From Glandiceps talaboti (lineage: Eukaryota > Hemichordata > Enteropneusta > Spengelidae): DNA of 64,000 nt. The stretch is from the NCBI RefSeq assembly GCF_964340395.1, contig NC_135551.1, positions 19,743,503 through 19,807,502 of the forward strand. Direction: 5' to 3'. The notes beneath the pieces were generated by a model that worked only from the letters and a program-made list of their open reading frames with translations, was not told where the DNA came from and searched no databases. A program made the translations under genes and the position numbers. Shown piece by piece: positions 24,254-39,768 of this stretch. Within the stretch, counting starts at the first letter, position 1, and each line of letters begins with the position of its first letter.

Positions 24254-27200
24254 TTAATACTGTGGTGGATTGCAAAGAGAGTTCTTGGTGATGTAACTGG
24301 TAGTTTTAACTTCTTCCTCTTTCTGCACAATTTTTACATCTTGTGGTGGATTGCGACAAGTGTTCTTGATATAATGGTGCATTGTAGTCTCGACTCCTTC
24401 TTCCTGTAAAATATTTATGCTGTGGTCTGGTCTGTGACGTGTTTTTGGTGATGGATCCAAGTCTATGATTGCATTTCTGCAGCAACTGTAGCTAATATTG
24501 GGCATACATGTAGTTCACAATTGAGGCACCTCTGGTCAGTGGGATGCTGATGCCTACAATTCAACAATCATTAACACCTATATATCAGTGAATGCAAAAA
24601 TAATGTGTTCAGGACATTTCATGAGCAGAAGGGCAGGAGACACCAATTTTGGCAGCTGTGTGCCATTGAGGATGCACGACAAAAAGGTAATGGCAACCTC
24701 ATGTATGCATTTTTATTTTGATGGCTGGTTGGGTCATTGACAGCTCATTTTATTTTATTTTATTTACTATCTGACAATAATAAAAATCAACTGTGGTAGA
24801 GAGCATAACAGATGTTTCTAATAGAAATATTGTGTGTTGAAAAACTAGACAAAGATTAGCACAGGTTTTGAAACGAAGAAAGATCAGCTCTAAATACCTT
24901 TTCATATAGTTTGCAGCATATTTGAATCCTGGCAGGTGTCTATTGCACATTCTGATTTTGTTGAGTTATCTGAGTAGAAAGAGAGAGACTTACAGGTAAG
25001 CCATGTCATGGTCATGCTAAAACAATAAATTGATTCTAATCAACACATTGATTATCTCCAGATTATCATTCTGTCTTGGACGTTAGGTTATAACTGATGA
25101 ACATAATAGAGATCTTGTGAATGAAAGCTGGACAGAGAGTGAAATCAACTCACCTTGCAGACAGCATTTTGCAACTCACGAACAAAGAATGTCAGTGATT
25201 GATGAATAAAAAAACAATAGTCTGCAGAGCAGTATGGAAATCATGATTAATACTTTGAGATTGATCATTAACTGTGGCTGGACAATGGGAAACAGTTAAT
25301 AAAATACTTGTTTCACTTCACATGGAGCAACACATGGATGACTGCATTGCTAAATGAAACAAGGAAATCGCTACAAAATGTTGCAGATATATCCATACTC
25401 CATCCTTTGCATTGTGACCAATACTTTTCACTTTTCGATGTAAAATCTAATAAACATGAAATTGGCATTAAAAGATACAATTAAATAAATATGAATTTCA
25501 CCGATCATGGAGCCTGCTATCTTGGGTGTGTCAGATGAAAATTCATGCCATCAACATTGAGACAGATATATATAGGAAATATGACATTATTGTTTCAATA
25601 CAGTGACAGTTGGCATTGACGACATATTGGAAAGAGATGGCAATGTGACAAACTCTTTCACACTGAATCGGGCACATCAGCTCATTTAACTCTTCTATAA
25701 CTTCACCAGTATCATTACCCATTCAATTTGTATGGCCTGGCCTGATTGACAACATATCTGGATATCAAAGGCATTAGATTTCGATCAGTTTGAATAAACA
25801 TCTTTTTCATTGAAGATGGTAGAAGTGAACAAAAAGACCACACATCACAGAGGCCAAAAAAGAAAATGCAATTGTACATTGTGTGTTATCGGTGAGTTTT
25901 GACCAACCCATGGTGTACATAGTCACAGCACCCTCTAATCCAATTCAATGCATCATTGATGAACAACAATATTTGTGACCCACAAAACCAACCAACAAAT
26001 AAATGAACTTGACAAGCAAACCAACTAACCGACTAACCAACAAACCAACCAACAAACTCAAAGGACCAACCAACTTACCAAACAACTATAAACAAGATAA
26101 TAAATAACTTAAACAACAGACAACCAACTAACGCAGACAACAAACCAATCAAGATAAAAAAAATATCAACCAACCAACCACCAACCAAATAACCGACAAT
26201 CCAACCAACCAAATGATGACAAATCCAACTAATAAACGAAATAAACAACCCATCAACCAACCAACTATACAAACCAGAGGGTGATGTGTTTAAATATAAA
26301 CTATTGGTCTGCCAGAACTTATTAATAAAACAGAATGTATTACAATTTCTTACTGGACTTCATGATGTTTGGTTCTCCTGTACACTTGCATCAAAAAAGG
26401 TTTACCCAATGTGATCAATATCTGATGCAGTAAATAATATTAATTATATGTTGTCATTCAGGCTGTGCCATAAAAACTGAGGGTTTGACCATACTAGTGA
26501 AGTTGTGGAAGGTTTTACAAGTGCTGTGCACGATTCAGTGTGAAAGAGTTCATCATATATGCCTTCTTATTCCAATATGTCTTCTATGGCAACTATCAAA
26601 GTATTGTCCCAATAATGCCCTACATCCAATGTATATCTGTCTCTATGTTCACGTCATTAACTTTCATCTGACACACTCAAAATAATATGCTACATGACTG
26701 GTGAAATTCATATTCATTTCACTGTGCCTTTCTAGCCAATTGCATGTTCATTTATTCTCAATGAATTCGATTTTGCAAGGAAAGGTTAAAGCTATCGGTC
26801 AAAATGCAAAGCAAAGAGGATGGGTGAATCTACCACATGTTGTGGAAATTTCTTTGATTCTTTTATTGCATGCAGCCATCCAGGTGTTGCAACATGCAAA
26901 CCGACCTGAATAATATATACATATCAACAATATCCAAATATGAAATTTAAACACTGTCTATTGGTTTTTAGTTTTCATAGATTTGTATTGACATATTTAC
27001 CTGTGTTCCACTGTGTGCTTTTATAGCAAATTATTGTAAGAGATTTTGACAAATACTGTACAACTTAAGAGCTGTCAGCTTCCATATTTAAACTTGAAAG
27101 TTACTAGTATCTGACCGGAACAGGCATAACTCCAATTGATAAACATTATCATCAGATAATTCTAACATCTAATGAGCTTAAATCAATTTTGTGTATGTGC

Positions 27201-29505
27201 AATCTGACAACAGCAAAGCTTTAATGGTTGAGAAATCCAAATATAACAATTAGTTGAACTTATCTTGGTTGTCTCAAATCTTCATCAGCTGACAGGTTAC
27301 TGAAATTTCTTGATTGATTTTCATTCATTGACCAGTGCATCCATGTCCTTTTACCTGAAAGGACAAAAAATTAAAAGATTAACATTAAAAGTGGAATATT
27401 AAGTAATCAATGACAAATTCTTATATATATATAGAAATTATTGACATATACAATTATCACTGCTTGATACTCAACAACTGTTGGGGCTTTTGCATTCCTA
27501 AATCCTTTATTTCTTGATGTCGATGAAGAATAATATGCAGTTTGGAGTGATTTGGGTCAGACATTTAAAACTGAACGACACTCTCCTTACTTACAGCATG
27601 GTAAATTTAATCAAACACAGCCGTCACCTGGCGGGTTCGAACCCAGACTGCAGAGGTAAGAGGCGTGCGAGCTAACCGCTCAGCCAACGACAACCCTAAA
27701 ACCCCACTGATATACATGGTTAAGGGCGCCATCAGTTAATGGGGGGGGGGATCGGGCCCAGGTTGTTATGTAAAATATGACCCTTCCCCCATCCCTTCTA
27801 TTACTATTAACCTTCGCCCTGTTAAATATTTCAAAGACACTAGTCCCAGAATCAATGGTTTAAAGGACTTAATCCTGCCATTGCCACCATGTTGACATTT
27901 TGAATGGTATTGGATATTTCCCAACTATATAGAATGTGTTAAAGCACTGTATAGAATGTGTTAAATCTGCAGTGCATTAATCAATACCAGTGTTTGGATC
28001 TCACACAACAGCAAGAACTTTAACACCCAAACACTAGACGGACACACTCCCAATATATTGTTGGGAATGAGATCAAAATCTCAACAACAGCATTACAATA
28101 TATCTTACCCAACTGTTCCTGTTCTACTCCTGTGAGACCCACTTTGACTTCTCTCCTCACATCACACCTGACAATTAATTCAGTACATGGTTGTCAGCAG
28201 TGACTTGATTGACATGGCCTGATATTATTGTACCTACCCTAACCTTCCTTCACACTCTCCCTATCCGATGTGGCAGCAGTAGGATGCCAAATTCCCCCAA
28301 AATACAAAATAATGAGTCAAAGTAAAATGTGACCACCTGGTATACTATTTTCTAGAATTGAATAAATTTACTAATTATTTTTTGAGAAAGGAAAATATTT
28401 TTATTTAGTAATTTACCAGTATTTGGTTTCAAAATGTAAGTAAACACAAGCAAATAATTGTAATAGGTAAACTTGGGGATAATAATGAATTTTGGGCAAG
28501 TGAATGAGCAAAAATGCTATTGAAAGCTGCATCAACTGGGAACTGAGTATTTAATTTATTCACTCTGTGCTAATTTATTCAAAGAATGTTTTGTACTGAA
28601 CAAAGGAAAGCTTCTGAATTTGCTTTAGCACAGTCAAAATTACAATGAATTTTGCTGTAACTGCACAAAATACCATAAATAAAATTTCAAATTTAATTAA
28701 ACAGGTGAAAGGGTGAATTGGGCGAGTTGGAGTAGGTAGCAGCTCGGAGCACTATCAAAAGGTAGCAAAGATCGCCAAGGCCTTTTGTTCACACCACATG
28801 GGCGGGAAATTTAAAAGGTGGGCAACTGCTCAATGAAGTTCGTGAATTTCTTTTCAAAACCTACTAGTTTGGGCGGGGACTTTTGTTTCGAAACAAGTGG
28901 GGAGTTTATCAAAATTTAGTAAAAATTCATTGGGCTATAACACTAATTGTAATTTTTAGCGCGAAATTCCGGTAGTTTTCGGTGGTCTCGCAACCACGCT
29001 ACCAAAATAACTTTTTCTGTGAAACACTTTGCAACAACCAGTAGGAGTTTTATACTCAAGCACAAATTCAAACAGTGCACTTGAAACTAAACATATTAAC
29101 TAGCCAACCCATGTTCAAAACTCGCTACAAGTCAAACAAACGTTCGCCTGTCATTGTCACGTCTATGGGAGTAGTTCGACTATAGGGGAAAATTCACGCC
29201 GGCTCGGACGCGGACATCACTTCAGTTTTGTGTTTTCCTTAATAACAACGAAAGTAGTTTTACCTGAAAGTAATTGCTGTTAGTATGGTAGGTACAATCC
29301 TGATAATATCTTCGTGCAGATGTAGAAGATACGGCTATGAGCCCCAACTCGTAGGTGGTCGCTAAGTCAAGACCATGAGGGACGTCTAAAGACGTACTTC
29401 TAATTCTATTGGTAGCTGCTCGTTCGTTCTGACGTCGTTGTATTTTTTTTTTGTATTTCAGTCCTTGGTTATCGTTGAGGGCGTCAGTCATATGGTCAGT
29501 CACCC
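24254..29505 (-). CDS. Seven-exon gene of unknown family
   Basis: Exons in transcript order: about 29505-29264, 28109-28167, 27301-27354, 25154-25221, 24994-25016, 24898-24951, 24254-24476 (stop TAA). From 29334 onward the phases agree across all six junctions and give 183 residues. All junctions are GT-AG, with strong sites such as TTGTTTTAG and GTAAGT. Motifs in order: LHEDIIRIVPTIL, GVEQEQLGKRTWMHWS, FFIHQSLTFFVRELQ, MCNRHLPGFKYAANYMKR. The last exon encodes two 27-residue repeats ((C)xNPPQ...EE(E/G)V(E/K)TT). The 5' exon is open from an ATG at about 29491 (MTDALND) but in a frame one base off from the downstream frame, so a sequence error, a frameshift or a missed very short intron near 29335 is likely. 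No signal peptide or membrane segment is seen. I recognise no family. It lies inside the 17.4-kb inverted-repeat segment. Confidence 0.6.
26000..26270. repeat. Degenerate (CCAA)n/(CAAA)n tract
   Basis: Imperfect ACCAACCAAC and ACAAAC units over about 270 bp, inside an intron of the unknown gene. Confidence 0.8.
27475..27703 (-). repeat. tRNA-derived SINE with intact A and B boxes
   Basis: On the minus strand the head reads GTTGGCTGAGCGGTTAGCTC (A box, plus 27676-27687) and later GGGTTCGAACCC (B box, plus 27633-27644), at the normal spacing for a Ser/Leu-type tRNA. A non-tRNA body follows to about 27475. The acceptor stem and anticodon arm do not fold as a working tRNA. It lies in the intron between exons 2 and 3 of the unknown gene. 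Confidence 0.75.
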
Positions 29506-29551
29506 AGCACACATGCCCAGCACATACAACACTGTCAGCACAGCTCACAGT

Positions 29552-29640
29552 AGGGTAGAGTTGACTTCTCAGACAGAGGCCTCAGAGGGTACGGGTGCAG
29601 AGCCTACAGAGCTCAGAGGGGGCGCAGAGCCTACCCTTTG
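29552..29640 (+). repeat. Internal copy of the giant element's terminal motif
   Basis: GGGTAGAGTTGACTTCTCAG followed by repeated CTCAGAG and GCAGAGCCTAC. This matches the outer ends at 15907 and 33290 (inverted). A second copy is at 29934. Confidence 0.8.
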
Positions 29641-29932
29641 TATTCATATTACTACATACTGGCTTTGTATTCATAGCACTACATACTACTACATACTGGC
29701 TTTGAATTTACAGCACTACAAACTACTACACACTGGCTTTGTATTCATAGCGCTACATACTAGTATTACTACTACATACTGGCTTTGTATTCATAGCACT
29801 ACATACTACTACATACTGGCTTTGTATTCATAGCACTACATACTAGTACATACTGGCTTTATATTCATAACACTACATACTACTACATACTGGCGTTGTA
29901 TTCATAGCACTACATACTACTATATACTGGCT
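29640..29932. repeat. ~35-bp minisatellite (CTACATACTGGCTTTG)
   Basis: About eight imperfect units containing CATACTGGCTTTGTATTCAT and AGCACTACATACTA. The array sits exactly between two copies of the terminal motif. Confidence 0.9.
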
Positions 29933-29933
29933 G

Positions 29934-30260
29934 GTAGAGTTGACTTCTCAGACAGAGCTCAGAGGGCACAAAGCCTACAGAGATCAGAGGGCGCAGGGCA
30001 GACCCTACATCAGACCCTCAGAGGTTACTTAAAAAAGATACTGACCAAATCAATCATTTCGTAACGTTTAAAGCAATCCTGATGACCTTTTCATGTACGA
30101 GTTAAAACGTCCATGTATGAAGATGTACACGAACGGCCCGTTTGAAATATTCCTGGCAAACTTAACTTTATCACGGTTACTACAAAAGATTTTGTAGTCT
30201 GTAATCATAACTTTATCGATCAGAGCTGAGACTGCGACCTCAGCCTACCTCAGAGCGGAA
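29934..30260 (+). repeat. Second internal copy of the terminal motif and following sequence
   Basis: Starts GTAGAGTTGACTTCTCAGAC and goes on with sequence that roughly follows the left arm (CAATC-TGATG-CTTTTCATG pattern). It is an older, more diverged relative of the arm's outer part. Confidence 0.55.
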
Positions 30261-30547
30261 GAATATTTGCTCAGAGCAAAGTAGTGCGTTATATTTATGC
30301 TTATTACATTTACTTGTGACCACGTCTACGTAATTCCCTACTGAAAACGTATTTACAAATAAAGTTTAGACTTATTAGCACATGTATATTTAAGTTTGTT
30401 AAACAAGACAGACGACGACAGAGTTTGACTTGCAGTGATACACTCAAAAAAGAGTGTTCGGTCTTGCCATCAGTAGCATCATTTTTTGGTTTGTAATTTG
30501 TTACACAACCTAAGAGTTCGGTCATGCTTATGGATGTGTCAATCAGG

Positions 30548-30549
<2 letters not shown>

Positions 30550-30607
<58 letters not shown>
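30550..30607. repeat. (GT)n microsatellite
   Basis: About 57 bp of uninterrupted GT. Confidence 0.97.
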
Positions 30608-30608
<1 letters not shown>

Positions 30609-31017
30609 ATTGTGTCATTGTGCCTGTGGACATCATCGCTACCATTACTGTGGAACTGAGCATCAACCAGCAACACCACTTTCCCAGATTGGTTCATAAT
30701 AGAGGTGTAGTTGAAAGTTCGCAAACGTGTGAGGCATGTAGACTTTGGGATGAAAAAATGTTTTTTATTTTAAAAAAAGATAGTTTTTGAAATGTTATCG
30801 TTTTGAATCTTGGATGGTACTGCCAAGAGAAGAAAAGTTCTTTCTGGTTAGTCATTTTCATTGCAAAAATTAAAAAAAAACCTGACCTATCTTACAATTG
30901 AATCCTGCATTAATGGATGCAAATAGAAGCAAATACTTGTACTCTCATATAACTAGGTGAATCCTGCAGATCTTAGACATGCAGTTAATGTTTACATTCT
31001 CTTCACATGGGGCATGG

Positions 31018-31450
31018 GCGCAATGAGTGATCTAATCGTTGAAACAAACAAACAAACAAACAAATAAACAACATATGAAGGTAAAACGTATGGGATGAAA
31101 TAATGTAAATAAAGGTATTTATCCACAGAAATTGACAGTCATATTGCCATCACTCTACATATAACTTTATAAGAACAGAGGAGTAGTCCTGGTCCCCACC
31201 TATAACTTATAGGTGTAAGTACATTAGTATAAGTTTACTGGTCTACAGGTAGGAACCGGTACTACTCCTCAGCTCTAATATATATAGTGTGATGGCAATA
31301 TGACTGTCAATTTCTTTAGATAGATGCCTTTATTTACATTGTTAATTCATCCTATAATTTCCAACGTCATATGTTGTTTGTTTGTTTGTTTGTTTGTTTG
31401 TTTGTTTGTTTGTTTGAATGATTGGATCACTAGTTGAGTCCAAGCCCCCT
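31018..31450. repeat. Large imperfect hairpin at the inner end of the right arm
   Basis: 31018-31200 (GTGATCTAATC, CAAA run, CAGTCATATTGCCATCAC, GAGGAGTAGTCC) is repeated in inverted form at 31250-31445, with the centre near 31215. The left arm has only one full side of this hairpin (17727-17990). Each side carries a CAAA or GTTT run, so the two sides are homologous and in opposite orientation. Confidence 0.85.
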
Positions 31451-31575
31451 GTGGTCTGTTATGCTGTAAAGTTGTCAATGCTGCTTGCAGGTTTATTATT
31501 GTTTGTATAACTCAAGTCATCTTCCACAAATCTGCACTTTGAAACCAAAGCCTTTATTTTGACATTCAATGCAAC

Positions 31576-31604
31576 CATAGACAGTGGAGGGGAGACTGTC
31601 TATG
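31576..31604. mobile_element. 29-bp palindromic micro-insertion with 7-bp target duplication
   Basis: CATAGACAGT-GGAGGGGAG-ACTGTCTATG with perfect 10-bp inverted ends, flanked by ATGCAAC at 31569-31575 and 31605-31611. The homologous site in the left arm (around 17580, read on the minus strand) has a single uninterrupted ATGCAACC, which is the empty site. Confidence 0.8.
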
Positions 31605-32804
31605 ATGCAACCCAGTCATGCTTCAGTGCCATTTACGCTATGCTTTTTGTATTTTTGCTTACAAGAGTGACAAGTCTTTCACTACGTTATGTTTTCCTGC
31701 GTTCAAATAAATGCATGCTGTTCATTTGAAACACTGACTCATACTTTGTTGTAAAACTCATCTATTTATTTTTTTCTAAATTGTTGGATGTGGTGAATGC
31801 TGTTTGTGTTGAACAGTTGTGTGTTGAGTTGATGAACATGCATTAAAAGAGGATTGTGTTACTTGATTAGCCATACTCAGTGCTCTTTGTTAGCCTATAT
31901 CTGATGGGATGGGTCATGTTCACACATCACATCATTTCAATAGTTTTTGGAATCTTTTCATAGCTTACTTTGTACACAAGTTTTCCATTGTACTCCCTTG
32001 CATTTTACAATCAGCCTTGTCTAAATACACATGTTTGTTGTTGATCCAAAATTTGCATCAAAACAGTGCTATAGACAAAAACAGTATAAGACTGTCATCT
32101 TGCACAGATACTTTCAAATTTATGCTGTGATGAGATGAAATTCCATTCATTATACCAATCAAAATTCTGTGTAATTTGATTTCTGTAGATATGCAAAACA
32201 TTGATAAAGACATTTTCAGCAGAGCATACAATCTACAGTATTTCTTTCACTGGTAAATATATTTAAGGGCATCTAAGCTCTTGGTGTAGCATGTCTATGA
32301 ATGACCAGCTTATTTCAATGCCTCCTTTTTTTTGCTTTTTCTGTCTGACTCTTATCTTAAGATTTCACATAAATTCAACAGTGCCCTAACTCATTGCCCT
32401 ATTGGCAATCTTAGGTACACTCGTTCTAAATTGTCCTTGATCTGAAAGGTTGGTTTCTGCGTGACAGGGCTATCGTCTGTGTTTTCAATATTTTAATGTC
32501 TACATGACAGGGCTATCGTTGAATTCTGTAATATTTTATTTGTTACCCTGCAAAGTAATCCAGTAATGAAATCATTACATGATATCAAGCTTATGTCTGC
32601 ATCAAATACAGCGCAGTTATAGAGGGACTGTGTAAGAAAAGATAAAGGAGAGAAGTATTGAATACAACTAAGTAAGTAATGTTGCAAGGAGTGCTATCTA
32701 CTGTACAGTAGTAAAGTATAGTTGGAATTCCTGTTAAATCTAAATTTCAAACTTAGAGAATGCCTGAATAACGTAGTTTTGCCGAAAAGTAGATTAAACA
32801 GTAC

Positions 32805-32807
<3 letters not shown>

Positions 32808-32835
<28 letters not shown>

Positions 32836-32836
32836 C
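32808..32836. repeat. (CAA)n microsatellite
   Basis: About nine CAA units. The left arm at 16366-16376 has about four in inverted form. Confidence 0.95.
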
Positions 32837-33309
32837 CCCGGTTAGGTCGCCCTCTATAGTTGAGTGTGTACGCAGTAATGATGGCGAATTACGGACTATT
32901 TTCATGGATACAACCTAGCATCCTAGTTCCTACGCATGCTACACATTTTCTAGCAGTTACGGGGATGCCAGTGTTTTACCTACTTTATAAATATAAGAGT
33001 CACTTGGTGTCTGTGTTTAAAGACAGATCGTTTCTCGTTTATTTGTTTCAGTATTAGCGTAACCTTGATTTGTCCGCCATTTTCGTGCCCTTCATACAGA
33101 GATATGTTGTTTAATATCTGACTACATGTTCACTAAGAATGAAAGACCATCAAGATTGCAATTGGTTCAGACTGTAAAATGAATCATTTGGACGAAATCG
33201 TCTAGTAGTATCTGAGCTCTGTGGGCGACCTCTGCCAGTGACAGAGGCCTCTGCGCCCTCTGAGGCCTCTGAGCTCTGTCTGAGAAGTCAACTCTACCCT
33301 ATACTAAAT

Positions 33310-33778
33310 CCTTGTTTGTAACTAAAAAAATGAAAAATACTATAAAACATTTGAAATATTTTTGTTGTTGTACAAACCTTTGATACACATTTTAGCTTTT
33401 TTTTCTTGTAATTTATTGAGTTACGAACAAGGAGTTGGTTGATACTGTTTCAGTATTTTTTTCTAAGTAAACATAGTAAAGCTGTCTACAGACAGCAAGT
33501 GAAAGAATATTCGTTCTTGAAATGGCTGCAGAGAAACAAGTGCACAGAAAATAGGATCTCTTCATCACTCATGATCAGAATACTGTGAGTTATAATATTC
33601 AACAGCACTTGGAAAAAATTGTGATAAAAAAGTACATTAAATATTTATTGTCCATCGAAATAGTTACTCGATAAATCATTGCTATACATTGAACATGAAG
33701 AGTTTATTAGAGTTACACAAACCATTGAATTTGAAAGAAAATTGATGAAAACATGAAATGGAGCCAACAGCAGTCAAA
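33310..33778. other. 3' flank of the ENPP-like gene
   Basis: AT-rich DNA downstream of the stop codon at 33779, presumably holding the 3' untranslated region. No other gene seen. Confidence 0.45.
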
Positions 33779-38895
<5,117 letters not shown>

Positions 38896-39768
38896 TTTTA
38901 GACACAGCTATGAAGTAGTCCTTACAGGTACTGGTGGTTTTAAACAAGACAGTCAAGTCACTGCTAACTAAGGGGTCAAATGTGACAGCTATCGATTTGT
39001 GTATTTGTTTACAGCTAGCTATCTGATAATCTCAGATAAAGATATATATGAGTATTTGTCAAGTAAGTGAACCATGGTACGCTAACAGAATTACAGACAA
39101 TATCATCACGATTACAGTGTACCGTGCGTGTTTTTATCCCTGATACTATAATATGGAGTAAATAAAGACCACTAAGATCTGAGGGGTAAATAAAGACCAC
39201 TAAGGTCTGAGGGGTAGACACAGACTAGACTCTCTCACCAGTCCTTGGGAGCATCGCTATTAACTGTTTTGTATGTACCAATATCTATAAACGAATAATT
39301 GTAGAATATCCTTGTACTGTGGGCCCTCATCGACTACATAGGGCCAGGGCTCATCATTTGTTGATATGTTACTGCGAATCCGCAAGCATAGACCTACAAC
39401 ATCATAGGGATACAGTTCCTTTTTAACTATTAATATAGACTATGACAGGGAGAAAATTAATTCCCAGTGTCGTTTTGCGTCTTCCACTCTAATAACGGTG
39501 ATTTTTATTTTCGCATATTCAATTTTCTACAATGAAGTAGGTTGTCCTAGCCTTTGGCCGACCAACTAATCTGCATGACTAATCTGTCGCCATGGCAAGT
39601 ACAGGGCGCCACCTTCGACCAATAATGGTGTATGTTTGTTCGGTGTTATTTCCTCAGCTAATCACGCAGCACGTTTGTGAGAAAGAACAGTCGTCGATTA
39701 CATTTACAGTCATTTTTTTGTACGATTTTGACAGGAAATCCGTGGATTGAACCTATTCGAAAGGAACT
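38896..39768. promoter_or_regulatory. Divergent promoter region of ENPP-like and eIF1A genes
   Basis: The two start codons lie 873 bp apart, head to head. On the eIF1A side there is GACCAATAAT at about 39618 (a CCAAT-box candidate) and a slightly more GC-rich stretch at 39580-39680. No convincing TATA box. Transcription start sites cannot be set from sequence alone. Part of the interval (39297-39420) is a dispersed repeat. Confidence 0.45.
39297..39420 (+). repeat. Dispersed repeat shared with 53305-53400
   Basis: Both hold GTAGAATATCNTTGTA-TTGTG-GCCCTCAT and CATTTGTTGAT, at about 80% identity by eye. Ends and class are not defined. This copy lies in the ENPP/eIF1A promoter interval. Confidence 0.6.

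Larger units (their letters stand above)
31190..33299 (-). repeat. Right arm of the 2.1-kb inverted repeat
   Basis: Inverted copy of 15905-18008, ending ...GTCAACTCTACCC. Plus-strand frames at 31909-32130 and 32860-33057 translate to nearly the same peptides as the left arm, but neither has a conserved full-length frame, so I do not call genes. It carries a 29-bp palindromic insertion (31576-31604) and an expanded CAA run (32808-32836) that the left arm lacks. Confidence 0.9.

Noticed and set aside
24593-24686. Plus-strand exon-like stretch (HEQKGRRHQFWQLCAIEDAR) ending at a GTAATG
   Set aside because: Weak acceptor, no partner exon, and it lies inside an intron of the minus-strand gene.
27590-27700. 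Functional tRNA gene
   Set aside because: The boxes are present but the acceptor and anticodon stems do not pair; it is a SINE head.
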